Part shown: positions 1 through 9,192 of the stretch, in pieces | Position numbering within the stretch: the stretch's first letter is position 1 | Layout of the letters: every line of letters begins with the position of its first letter | Assembly: GCA_964560495.1 (NCBI GenBank) | Contig: CAZLMM010000021.1 | Location: 12,796-76,795 of the forward strand | Source of the DNA: UBA5069 sp964560495 | GTDB taxonomy: Bacteria > Chloroflexota > Anaerolineae > Caldilineales > Caldilineaceae | Direction of reading: 5' to 3' | DNA length: 64,000 nt | Translations under genes and position numbers: made by a program | The notes under the pieces: generated by a model | Told to the model about the DNA's origin: nothing | The model's input: the letters and a program-made list of their open reading frames with translations, nothing else | Database searches by the model: none

Positions 1-54
1 CCAGTGGAGCCTCTCACCCGGCAAGTGCATCCATCGACTCCGTCTCAAACGTAC

Positions 55-1368
55 CTATTCATCGTACTGAAGGTCCTGCCATTTGGCCCGCGCATAGTCC
101 CGAAACAGCGTGCCTGTTGCGGTGATGTTGCGTGTGGGTGTGTCGAACAGCGCGCCATAGGGGTTGAAGCCCCAGCCGTCATCCTGCAAGCTGTACCAGG
201 CCCAGCGTTGCACCAGCCGACAGTCGTCAACGCCGCTCAGATTACAGTCCTTCGTGTTGCTGAAGTACTCGAAGCTCCAAATCATAAAATCCTGCACGAC
301 AGCAGGGTCCTCAAGCTCCACGTAGTTGGAACCGTAATAATTGATGCACTTCTGTCGTTCGACTGGTTCCTTGTTGGGACAAAGCGTGGGAAAGAGCACG
401 CCATATTCAGTGACGATCAGCGGTTTGTTCATATCGTCATTGTCCTTGATCCACTGACGCATGGCGCGAATCTGTTGGTCAAAAGTCGGCTTGTGAACGT
501 GACGCCAATCCTCGCCGTAGTACGAACCGATGTCGCCGGCAATGCCCGGCGGTACAGCCATCGAATAGCAGACCCGCTCCGCCTGTTTGTTGGCATTGAT
601 CTCTTGCCGACAGAACTCGGAGCCGATGAAGTTGTGTACATTCCAGACGTCAACCGGCATCTTTTCACCGTACAGTTCTTGATACTTGGCCCAGACGATG
701 TCCAGGTATTGTTGACGCATGGGCGTCATTTGCACTATGCCGGCAATCGCCACCTTCGCCGTCGGGTCTGCGGCCTTGATGATATGATAGATTTCATGAT
801 AAGCCACAGGATAGAGGGTGGGCAGCATTTCGTCTTGATAGGTCTGGCAACAACCATCAATGCGGTCTGGCTCGTTGCCCACCAGCCAGGTCATCCCCGG
901 ATTCGCCTTCGCCGTTGCTTCGAGGGTCGCCTGATCGGGCCAGTAGGTGTAGGAGTGGGGTTCGACATAGGGACAGAGCGTGCGGTCGGCAGTTGTGCCG
1001 ATGGGACAGGTGAGATTCTGGTGCATGCGTACTGTGGGCATGTATTCAATTCCACCTGGTCGTAGTGGGTTTGGAGTCACGCGCCAATCGACATACCAAC
1101 CGGCTTGAAGACTGCGTATCTCAGGAAAGTCGGTGATTTTGAAGATGCCTACACCATAGCCAAGTCGGTCGGCCATCTGTGGAGTGTAGTCATTCATCAC
1201 CAGGGGCAGGTGAAACGATGTCGTCTCCTGCGGCGCAGTGTCGGACGCGGCGTCCTGGGCTGAGGCTACTTGCGGGGAGAATGCCGCGCATACGACAATC
1301 GCCAGGCCAACAAACAGCACGCGCAAAGAGGATGGGGCGAGCGGGGAAATGTGTTCGAGAATTTTCAT
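55..1368 (-). CDS. Secreted glycoside hydrolase, clan-A-like (Asl1/GH5-like TIM barrel)
   Basis: A 437-residue protein that begins with a signal peptide (hydrophobic stretch about residues 16-30, Ala-x-Ala-type cleavage near residue 37), so it is probably exported. The body resembles clan GH-A beta/alpha barrels: a conserved Asn-Glu-Pro (Glu166, candidate acid/base) and a later Thr-Glu-Tyr-Gly (Glu321, candidate nucleophile), at the usual end-of-strand-4 and strand-7 spacing. Substrate cannot be read from the sequence. The frame stays open further upstream to 1623, but that would overlap the glycosyltransferase; the ATG at 1368, 16 bases after the preceding stop, gives the signal peptide at the N-terminus. 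It is the last gene of the exopolysaccharide-type operon, which suggests polysaccharide trimming or turnover. Confidence 0.75.
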   Translation of the reverse strand: MKILEHISPLAPSSLRVLFVGLAIVVCAAFSPQVASAQDAASDTAPQETTSFHLPLVMNDYTPQMADRLGYGVGIFKITDFPEIRSLQAGWYVDWRVTPNPLRPGGIEYMPTVRMHQNLTCPIGTTADRTLCPYVEPHSYTYWPDQATLEATAKANPGMTWLVGNEPDRIDGCCQTYQDEMLPTLYPVAYHEIYHIIKAADPTAKVAIAGIVQMTPMRQQYLDIVWAKYQELYGEKMPVDVWNVHNFIGSEFCRQEINANKQAERVCYSMAVPPGIAGDIGSYYGEDWRHVHKPTFDQQIRAMRQWIKDNDDMNKPLIVTEYGVLFPTLCPNKEPVERQKCINYYGSNYVELEDPAVVQDFMIWSFEYFSNTKDCNLSGVDDCRLVQRWAWYSLQDDGWGFNPYGALFDTPTRNITATGTLFRDYARAKWQDLQYDE

Positions 1369-1384
1369 CTGTGACTCCAAGAAA

Positions 1385-2740
<1,356 letters not shown>

Positions 2741-2757
2741 AGAAATCAGCGCGCTTT

Positions 2758-4194
2758 TCAGCCAACCAGAGCCTGGCGCAACGAGGCCAGATCACGCCGA
2801 CCGACCCCGCCAACCAACCATGCCAGCAGCCCATAGAGCGCCGCGCCCACACTCACCGCCCACCAGGGAGTCTCCTGGAGCCGCCAGATCGCTGCGGCGA
2901 CAGCCAGCGCAGCGATCAACATGAGCAGCAGGGTTGTGACAGATGACGCGTTGAGTGTGCCCACATGCCAGGCGCCGACGCAAACGCCGGCAATGCCGGC
3001 CAACACCACGCCCCAAGCGGCGCCAGCAATGCCAACCCACAGGATCAGGGGCGGAAGTGCAGCCACGACAACGCCCAACTGCGTCAGCGCGACCATCAGG
3101 CCTGTCCGCGGTTGTCGCTGTACGAACAGGATGGCGATGAAATAGCTTTCCAGCAGATAGAGAGGGGCAGACCAGATCAGGATCCTCAGCACAGCAGAGG
3201 CCGCCACGAAGTCGTCGCCAAAAAACAGCAACATGATCTCCGTTGCCAGGCCGGCGGCGACGGCCGCTGCCCACAGCGCAGCCGCCCAACCCAGACGTAG
3301 GGCCATTCCTTGCAAAAGCAGGAAGCGATCTCTCTGCCCTTGATGGAGCCGGCTCAGTGTGGGGTAGAGGGCGCGCCAGTAACTCTGCGCCAACTTGATA
3401 AGGACGCGCACCAGGCTGTTGGCCGCTGCGTAGGCGCCCGTTGTAAGGGGACCGGCCAGAAAACTTACGAGCAAGAGATCGGCGCGCTGCTGCAAAACAT
3501 CGGTGAGAGAGAGTCCTAAGAATGGCAGGGATTTGCGCATCAGCCCGCTGATGGTCCAGTCAGGGCGCGACTGGGGTGCTGGCCAGAGGTGCGCAGACCT
3601 AGCCACAACAACGCTCGCCAGGGCCATCACAACCTGCACTCCCGCCATGACAACCATCAGATGAATCAGTTGGCCGCCAGCCAGCAAGACGAACGCGCTG
3701 GCGGTAAAGAGGAGGACATTGGCGGCGACCTCGATGGCCATCACCAGCGGCATACGCTCGCAGGCTTCGCACAAGGTCTCGCTGGCGGACATCACTGCAT
3801 AGAAGGGCAGGGTGACGCCGCCAATCAACAACAGACGCCCCATCTCTGTGGGCAACCATGGCGTCGCGACGACGATAGCCAGCCAGATGGCCCCACCCAA
3901 AGAAGTCTGGATGATGAGGGCGGCGCGATAACCAGCCAGTCGATGATGGGGCGTCTGCGCCAGGTCGCGAGGCAGCAGCGAGGGCAATCCCCACTCGCAG
4001 ATAACCTGGAAGAGGTGAATATACGCTACCGTAGCGGCGTAGAATCCCAGCGCCGCCACCCCCAAAGATTGGGCGACCAGCAATTGCAGCGCAAAGCTCA
4101 AGCCGATGCGAAAAAGGCTGGCGGCGCCCAGCGCGCTGACGTTTACGGCGACACGTTGGCCGATCTTCGAGCGACCGGCAGGTTGACCGCTCAT
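2758..4194 (-). CDS. Oligosaccharide flippase (Wzx/MATE-like polysaccharide export)
   Basis: A 478-residue integral membrane protein with roughly 12-14 hydrophobic segments running from about residue 25 to the C-terminus, typical of the MOP superfamily Wzx-type flippases that move lipid-linked sugars across the inner membrane. The start at 4194 is supported by a four-base ATGA overlap with the stop of the upstream gene (4191-4194), implying translational coupling; a longer reading to 4308 would overlap that gene by more than 100 bases. Adjacent glycosyltransferase and glycoside hydrolase genes agree with an exopolysaccharide or glycan export role. The exact substrate is unknown. Confidence 0.85.
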   Translation of the reverse strand: MSGQPAGRSKIGQRVAVNVSALGAASLFRIGLSFALQLLVAQSLGVAALGFYAATVAYIHLFQVICEWGLPSLLPRDLAQTPHHRLAGYRAALIIQTSLGGAIWLAIVVATPWLPTEMGRLLLIGGVTLPFYAVMSASETLCEACERMPLVMAIEVAANVLLFTASAFVLLAGGQLIHLMVVMAGVQVVMALASVVVARSAHLWPAPQSRPDWTISGLMRKSLPFLGLSLTDVLQQRADLLLVSFLAGPLTTGAYAAANSLVRVLIKLAQSYWRALYPTLSRLHQGQRDRFLLLQGMALRLGWAAALWAAAVAAGLATEIMLLFFGDDFVAASAVLRILIWSAPLYLLESYFIAILFVQRQPRTGLMVALTQLGVVVAALPPLILWVGIAGAAWGVVLAGIAGVCVGAWHVGTLNASSVTTLLLMLIAALAVAAAIWRLQETPWWAVSVGAALYGLLAWLVGGVGRRDLASLRQALVG

Positions 4195-4739
4195 CGGCGC
4201 TCGACGCGCCCGCTCAATAGGAAGCGGCGCAACTGCGGCCACCTGTACAGACGATGCCGCCAGACAAATACCGCCAGGGCGAGCACTCCACCCAGCTCCC
4301 ACGTCCACAGCTCACGCCGTCGGGTGAAGGCTATCCAGTAGGCCCAACCGATCTTTTCCTGCTCGGAGCCGCGCTTGCCCCACACGTGAAACTTCCAGCC
4401 CTGCAAGGGCCAGTAAAAGGTGGCCGGAAAATACCACAAACGATCCAGAAGCGCATGTCCGATGATGCACGCGGCATAGATGCGCTCTCGGCGCCCCAAC
4501 TGTAGCGCAACTGTCATGACAGCCAGATAAGCGATGAGCGTGTGGGCGAAGAGCACAGCCGACTTGTGGCGCTCGTAGAAATAGAGCCAGGCCAGAGGCT
4601 TATCCACCAGGTCACTGGCCATGGCGGCCAAGGCTGCCAGACGATAGTCCAGGTCGGGCGCAACCCCCAGCTCATCCTGCGCCACACTCAACGCAAGCCA
4701 GGTGTACGCGACATGAGATGGCGGCAGCATCAGGGCCAC
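4191..4739 (-). CDS. Membrane protein, DUF457/YdjM-like metal-dependent hydrolase
   Basis: About 182 residues with four to five hydrophobic segments. Polar motifs near membrane ends, Ser-Asp-Leu-Val-Asp-Lys-Pro-Leu (about residue 43), Phe-Ala-His-Thr-Leu (about 65) and Gly-His-Ala-Leu-Leu-Asp-Arg (about 95), match the His/Asp pattern of the YdjM/DUF457 membrane-bound hydrolase group, although I assign it from pattern memory only. It starts with GTG at 4739 or with the in-frame ATG at 4730. Its stop overlaps the flippase start, so the two are probably translated together. A role in envelope lipid or polysaccharide metabolism is inference. Confidence 0.6.
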   Translation of the reverse strand: MALMLPPSHVAYTWLALSVAQDELGVAPDLDYRLAALAAMASDLVDKPLAWLYFYERHKSAVLFAHTLIAYLAVMTVALQLGRRERIYAACIIGHALLDRLWYFPATFYWPLQGWKFHVWGKRGSEQEKIGWAYWIAFTRRRELWTWELGGVLALAVFVWRHRLYRWPQLRRFLLSGRVERR

Positions 4740-4808
4740 ACGTCCTGGGGTGATGTGCAGGTCAGGAACATGGTCTCATCGTCCATCCAGGAAATACACG
4801 AATCATCG

Positions 4809-5573
4809 TCATGAGAGCGCATCTGTCAGCCCCTGACTCGCCAGAGCCTGACGCAACGCTGCGATATTCTCGCCGGGCGTCGCCTTGTTGTTGAAGACGG
4901 CGCTGCCCGCCACGATATTGTTGACGCCGGCGCGCACCACATCGTCGATATTGTGGGGATAGATCCCGCCATCCACCTGAAGGTCGCAGGTGGGGTTGAG
5001 TTCTTCTTGCAGACGGCGCATGCGGCGCAGCTTGCTGGTCGTCGTCTCGATGAATTTCTGTCCGCCAAAACCTGGATTCACGCTCATGACCAGGATGAGA
5101 TCGACGAAAGGAAGAATCTCGCGCACGGCTTCGATGCTGGTGGATGGATTGAGGGCCACGCCAGCCCCACAGCCCAGGCCCACGATTGTCTGAATGGTGC
5201 GGTGGAGATGGCGGCACGCCTCCACATGCACGGTGATGTTCTGCGCGCCGGCTGCGACGAACTCACCAAGATAGGGATCCGGGTCAGCCACCATCAGATG
5301 GACATCAAGGGGCAGGCTCACAGCGGCGTGCACGGCCCGCACCACCAACGGGCCGAAGGTGATGTTGGGCGCAAAGACGCCATCCATAACATCCAGGTGA
5401 ATGGCGTCCGCCCCTCCCGCTTCAGCCGCCCGCACAGATTCAGCCAAATGGCCGAAGTCGATTGTCAGGATCGATGGCGAAATCTTGAGTGTTCGTTGTC
5501 CCATAATGGTCTTCACTTTCAGCGCGCTTTTCAACAGCGCAGGCGCAACCGGGGGCGTCTCCACCTGCATCAT
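4809..5573 (-). CDS. rpe: Ribulose-phosphate 3-epimerase
   Basis: Interconverts D-ribulose 5-phosphate and D-xylulose 5-phosphate in the pentose phosphate or Calvin pathway. Family hallmarks are all visible: Ser-Pro-Ser-Ile-Leu at the first strand, His-Leu-Asp-Val-Met-Asp-Gly (metal-ligand His and catalytic Asp), Asp-Val-His-Leu-Met-Val, Met-Ser-Val-Asn-Pro-Gly-Phe-Gly-Gly-Gln, the second catalytic Asp in Val-Asp-Gly-Gly-Ile, and the phosphate-binding Ala-Gly-Ser-Ala-Val-Phe. The core enzyme is about 225 residues, so the first 23 residues are probably not translated and the ATG at 5504 (Met-Gly-Gln-Arg-Thr-Leu-Lys) is a good alternative start. It follows the alpha/beta hydrolase by 29 bases. 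Confidence 0.95.
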   Translation of the reverse strand: MMQVETPPVAPALLKSALKVKTIMGQRTLKISPSILTIDFGHLAESVRAAEAGGADAIHLDVMDGVFAPNITFGPLVVRAVHAAVSLPLDVHLMVADPDPYLGEFVAAGAQNITVHVEACRHLHRTIQTIVGLGCGAGVALNPSTSIEAVREILPFVDLILVMSVNPGFGGQKFIETTTSKLRRMRRLQEELNPTCDLQVDGGIYPHNIDDVVRAGVNNIVAGSAVFNNKATPGENIAALRQALASQGLTDALS

Positions 5574-5602
5574 ATCACAAGGGCGTCTGGCAGACGCGTT
5601 GT

Positions 5603-6379
5603 CTATGCGTGGCGGCGCAAAAAATCGTCCATGATCTGCGCCACCTCATTGGGTTGGCGAAAAAGGAGCGCATGTGTCTGGCGCGGAACGAGGCGCAGCT
5701 CGGCGCTGGGCAGAGCGGCGGTCATGCTGCGCGCGATGGAAACCGGAAAGAATTCATCGTGGTCGCCGTGGATGATGCACACGGGCAGGTCGAAATCGCG
5801 GAAGGCAGAAAGGGGCAGATCAATGGCGCTGGCGGGCGTGAGGCCGCGAAAACCTGGGAGCAGGGTCCCGTCGAAATAGCCCTCTCCCTGGAAGGGGTCG
5901 TGGAGACGCGCCGTGGCCTGCAACCAGGTGCGGCTGGCCTCGAAACGTTCGGGTGTTAGCGGGTTCGCCGCGCCGGTGCGCCGTGGATCGGTGCTGTGGG
6001 TGGCGCTGACCAGCGTCAGCGTCGCTGGCTGGGCCAATTTCTCGGCAACGATCAGTTGAGCGATCATGCCGCCGCTGCTGCACCCGGCCAGGTGGCCTGC
6101 CTCTGCGCCAACCATATGCATCAATTCAGCGATCTGGCCAGCGATGAGCGTGTGGTCATAGCCGGCAGGGTGTCCCAGGGAGCGCCCGTGCCCGGGGAGG
6201 TCTGGCAGAAGGATACGGAAGCGCTGATTGAGCACCGACAAAAGGGCGCCCCAGGCCGCGCGCCCGGTGCTCATGAAATTGTGGAGCAGCGTCAAAAATG
6301 GGGCATCTTTGGCGGCTGGCCCGACAGTGTCCAACAACTCATAAGCGATGACGCCTGTAGCAGTGGCAACCTGAAACAT
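5603..6379 (-). CDS. Alpha/beta hydrolase
   Basis: 258 residues with a complete alpha/beta-hydrolase triad pattern: nucleophile elbow Gly-Cys-Ser-Ser-Gly-Gly (about residue 99), acid in Ile-His-Gly-Asp-His-Asp-Glu (about residue 210), and His in Arg-Gln-Thr-His-Ala-Leu-Leu-Phe near the end; the oxyanion region Leu-Leu-His-Asn-Phe is near residue 31. Overall it resembles small esterase, lactonase or 3-oxoadipate-enol-lactonase-like proteins, but the substrate is not predictable. It sits 9 bases downstream of the protease gene and 29 upstream of rpe, so it is probably co-transcribed with both. Confidence 0.85.
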   Translation of the reverse strand: MFQVATATGVIAYELLDTVGPAAKDAPFLTLLHNFMSTGRAAWGALLSVLNQRFRILLPDLPGHGRSLGHPAGYDHTLIAGQIAELMHMVGAEAGHLAGCSSGGMIAQLIVAEKLAQPATLTLVSATHSTDPRRTGAANPLTPERFEASRTWLQATARLHDPFQGEGYFDGTLLPGFRGLTPASAIDLPLSAFRDFDLPVCIIHGDHDEFFPVSIARSMTAALPSAELRLVPRQTHALLFRQPNEVAQIMDDFLRRHA

Positions 6380-6388
6380 TACGAAGGA

Positions 6389-7588
6389 CTATACCATCTG
6401 TTGACCCGTAGGCGTGGGATTCTGCGGAGTGCGATCCATGGTCGCGCTCAACACTTGGAAGACTTCCGAAATGTCTTCCAAATTGATCAGCGCCACGAAT
6501 TCGCCATCCTCTTGGACAACCGCAACACGGCTACCGCTGCGAGCCATCTGCTCCCACACCACGGCCAGATTGGTGTCGTGCTCCACCATGGGCAATTGAC
6601 TCGCTGGCAGCATCACATCCACAACGCGGCCTTCCGGACCTATAGTGCGCAGCGCCTCGACCAGCCGCGGGCGCGTCACCACCCCAACGAAACGGTTGCC
6701 CAGGTCGAAGACTGGAAAGTCAACCTGATAGGATGTCATGATGAGCTGGATCACGCGCTCCAGTCGCTCGCTTGTATAGAGGCGCGCGCTTTCTTGATTC
6801 ACCGCACTGCCCACGCGCACTGTGCGCAACACTGTCTTGTTCTCCACAGCTTCGCGTTCGGCGCCGCCGCCTACATAGACAAAGAATGCCACCAACAACA
6901 TGAGGATGTTACCCGACAGAATGCCCCAGATCGCTAAAGGAATCGCCAACAGCCGGCCCACCATCACGGCGATGCGTGTGGCGCGCACATAGGGGGTGGT
7001 CAGGGCAAGCAACGCACGCAGGACCCGCCCGCCATCCATGGGAAAAGCAGGCAACAAATTGAAGAGCGCCAGCATCAGGTTCATCCCCACCAGATAGACC
7101 AACAGGTTCGTGACGCCGGGTGTGCGCACGCGATCCAACATCTCGTTCAGTTGAAAGAAGTTTACGCCCCGCACGCCTTCGATCTGGCTTCCCACCATGA
7201 CAAGTGGTGTGAGCAGAACGACAAGAAGAACATTGACAAGGGGACCAGCCAGAGCAATCGCCAACTCTTGCGTCGGTTTTTCGGGCATGCGCTCCAGGTT
7301 CGCCAGGCCGCCGATGGGCAGCAGGACGATGGTGGGCACTTTGATGCCATAGCGTTTGGCTGCGATGGCGTGACCGAATTCGTGTAAGGTGACGCAAACG
7401 AAGAGCAGGACGATGACGAGCATACCGTAGAGCATACCAAAGAGCGGGCTGGACGCGCTGACCCCAAAGGCGAACGCGCCCCAAATGAGAATCAAAGCAA
7501 AGGACCAGTGCACTTTCAGTTCAGTGCCGGCAACTTTGAGAAGCGTAATCGAAGCACCCACATCGCACCTTTTACTGCGAAAAGCCAA
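6389..7588 (-). CDS. Site-2-protease-type M50 membrane metalloprotease with CBS domains
   Basis: About 399 residues. The N-terminal half is a polytopic M50 intramembrane protease with the zinc motif His-Glu-Phe-Gly-His (about residue 69) and the distal Asp motif Phe-Pro-Met-Asp-Gly-Gly-Arg (about residue 187). The C-terminal third (about residues 245-385) looks like a tandem CBS pair, which in this subfamily (SpoIVFB/Rip3-like) senses adenine nucleotides. Such enzymes cleave transmembrane substrates, for example anti-sigma factors; none is encoded next door. The ATG at 7588 gives a 9-residue basic lead; a GTG at 7561 is an alternative start. Confidence 0.9.
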   Translation of the reverse strand: MAFRSKRCDVGASITLLKVAGTELKVHWSFALILIWGAFAFGVSASSPLFGMLYGMLVIVLLFVCVTLHEFGHAIAAKRYGIKVPTIVLLPIGGLANLERMPEKPTQELAIALAGPLVNVLLVVLLTPLVMVGSQIEGVRGVNFFQLNEMLDRVRTPGVTNLLVYLVGMNLMLALFNLLPAFPMDGGRVLRALLALTTPYVRATRIAVMVGRLLAIPLAIWGILSGNILMLLVAFFVYVGGGAEREAVENKTVLRTVRVGSAVNQESARLYTSERLERVIQLIMTSYQVDFPVFDLGNRFVGVVTRPRLVEALRTIGPEGRVVDVMLPASQLPMVEHDTNLAVVWEQMARSGSRVAVVQEDGEFVALINLEDISEVFQVLSATMDRTPQNPTPTGQQMV

Positions 7589-7726
7589 ATCTGTGTAGTT
7601 CCATCATATTGTGGATTGGCTGAAAACAAAAATCGGTCAGGCGGGCTACACACCCACATGACCGATAGAGAGCGAGCAAGTCCAAAAGTCTGGCATTGTC
7701 ACCCAGTGGGCCTTCCGCTGAGGAGG

Positions 7727-7800
7727 CGCATGAGCGGCGGCGGTGGACGGTCGCACCCTGTTACAATTGACCTCGTCGCCGTTGACGCCCCTGCCGCAAA
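7727..7800. repeat. Diverged family A palindromic repeat
   Basis: An imperfect inverted repeat with GC-rich arms around a roughly 30-base spacer. Its right end reads GTCGCCGTTGACGCCCCTG then CCGCAAACCA, matching the right end of the family A element at 14335-14366 (GCCGTTCAAGCCCCCTT then CCGCAAACCA). The arms have decayed, so this is a weak member. Together with the hairpin at 7890-7934 it is the only structure I can see in the 377-base gene-free stretch 7589-7965. Confidence 0.45.
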
Positions 7801-7889
7801 CCACTGGTCTCTCAATTGGCTGCTCATGCCGCTACCGTCACGAGTCACGCATGAATTGTCAATCTGGCGAGCAACTATACTTCGCTCTG

Positions 7890-7934
7890 TTTGAAACCAG
7901 GAGTTTTTGAACTGTGAAAACTCCTGGTTTCAAA
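7890..7934 (-). terminator. Perfect 18-bp hairpin downstream of the cyclase gene
   Basis: Left arm TTTGAAACCAGGAGTTTT (7890-7907) and right arm AAAACTCCTGGTTTCAAA (7917-7934) are exact reverse complements around a 9-base loop. It starts 31 bases past the stop of the minus-strand cyclase gene, and in that direction the stem ends in a short T tract, so it probably terminates that transcript. The stem is unusually long and perfect for a terminator; recent duplication or a processing site are alternatives. Confidence 0.6.
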
Positions 7935-7965
7935 GCAACCGCAGTTTACTTTGAATACACTCATG

Positions 7966-8823
7966 TCAAATCAGACCGATGAGGCGGGTCATGCCGCCCG
8001 TTGCGCCGGCGATCTTCGGGCCGCCCACAATCACGGTGGCGCCTGCAGCGGGCATCGCAGCCAGGTTTGCCGCGCATTCGATGCCCCACTTTCCAGCCGG
8101 CAGCCATCGATAGTGCACCGCAAAATCCGCCGATTGCCCGTAATCCAGGCTCAGGGTATCCACCAGGATGCCGTTGGCGTTGCGCTCGCCCAGAAGCATT
8201 TCGATAGCTTCAATGTGGAAGCCGGGAAAGTGCATGACGCCAGCGTCGTCAGCATTGCGGAACATGGACGTATTCACATGTTGGTCCCAGCCGCTGAGCA
8301 TGGCCACGACTGCGCCTGCGGGCAGAGATCCGTGGATCCCCTCCCAGGCGGCGATGTCGTCCGGCGTCAATTGGGCGTCTGGGTCCTGCGCCGCTTTATT
8401 GCGGATGTCGATGACGGCCAGAGGGCCGACTAGAGATTCCACGGGGAGTTGATCTGCGGTCGGGCCGTCGGAAAAATGAAAAGGCGCATCCATGTGGGTG
8501 CCGGTATGTTCCACCAACAGCCATCGGTACATGTTGTAACCATTGTCGGCCAGCGTAAACATGGATTCCAGCTCAAGCTGGGGGCTTCCCCCATAGGTGG
8601 GAAAATCCGGCGTCATGGTGTGAGTGAGATCGATGACGCGGCTGAAGGACATGGGTCCTGGCGCGGCAGCTGCGGCAGCAGCCTGTCCCAGGCGCGGAGG
8701 AGGCGGCGCAACCGGGCTGCAAGCAGCCACCCCTAAAGCGGCAGCGACGCTGGCAGCAGCCTTCAGAAATCGACGACGAGCGAGATCCTGAGCAACTTTG
8801 TGGGTGCATGCTGGAACACACAT
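7966..8823 (-). CDS. Cyclase family protein (kynurenine-formamidase-like), Tat lipoprotein
   Basis: 285 residues. The N-terminus carries a twin-arginine signal (Arg-Arg-Arg-Phe-Leu-Lys-Ala), a short hydrophobic stretch and a lipobox (Gly-Val-Ala-Ala-Cys), so it is likely a folded, cofactor-bearing lipoprotein on the outside of the cytoplasmic membrane. The catalytic part has the cyclase-family metal motif His-Thr-Gly-Thr-His-Met-Asp-Ala-Pro-Phe-His, as in arylformamidase and isatin hydrolase. The start at 8823 has a strong AAGGAGA site and puts the signal at the N-terminus; the longer frame to 8946 is not supported. Export of a cyclase-family enzyme by Tat is less common than the cytoplasmic form. 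Substrate unknown. Confidence 0.85.
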   Translation of the reverse strand: MCVPACTHKVAQDLARRRFLKAAASVAAALGVAACSPVAPPPPRLGQAAAAAAAPGPMSFSRVIDLTHTMTPDFPTYGGSPQLELESMFTLADNGYNMYRWLLVEHTGTHMDAPFHFSDGPTADQLPVESLVGPLAVIDIRNKAAQDPDAQLTPDDIAAWEGIHGSLPAGAVVAMLSGWDQHVNTSMFRNADDAGVMHFPGFHIEAIEMLLGERNANGILVDTLSLDYGQSADFAVHYRWLPAGKWGIECAANLAAMPAAGATVIVGGPKIAGATGGMTRLIGLI

Positions 8824-8881
8824 GGTTTTTCTCCTTATTATTTTCGTCTGGGCGATTGGAAGTTGGACGGAAGTAAGTGGG

Positions 8882-8910
8882 ATTATACCCAAATCCACGG
8901 AGCCATGCAA
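8882..8910 (-). promoter_or_regulatory. Sigma-70-type promoter for the cyclase gene
   Basis: On the minus strand, TTGCAT (8910-8905) and TATAAT (8887-8882) are separated by 17 bases and lie about 60 bases upstream of the ATG at 8823. The perfect -10 box and ideal spacing make this convincing by eye. It is in the 369-base divergent spacer 8824-9192, which otherwise holds the candidate promoter of the oxidoreductase genes. Confidence 0.6.
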
Positions 8911-9015
8911 CAGGCCAGACATTGTGTTCCATATGTCCACGCCCACGAATAATCATAGCAAAAAAATGATTTTAATTCGTATTCTCGAGCCGGGCATGAG
9001 GCCGCTCGTCATCCT

Positions 9016-9043
9016 TTGCCCATAGCCAAAGACATGATATGAT
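9016..9043 (+). promoter_or_regulatory. Candidate promoter for the 2-oxoacid oxidoreductase operon
   Basis: TTGCCC (9016-9021) and TATGAT (9038-9043) with a 16-base spacer on the plus strand. It would leave a leader of about 145 bases before the start codon at 9193. Other AT-rich hexamers overlap it, so the assignment is tentative. Confidence 0.35.
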
Positions 9044-9192
9044 ATATCCCTTGTCATTTACCCGGCGTGCAGGCGCTCGACGACGGCAGATTCTCCCTAA
9101 ATAAATCTGCCTCTCGCCCGCTTATCGCCTGTATGGGCATGCCTGGGCTAGTGTATGCGTAGTGGCAATGCAAATCAAGGGAGGGTCAGACC

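Noticed and set aside
4..1065. Long open frame of 353 codons on the plus strand
   Set aside because: It lies antisense to the glycoside hydrolase, has no recognisable motif, and mirrors the high-GC codon pattern of the minus-strand gene.
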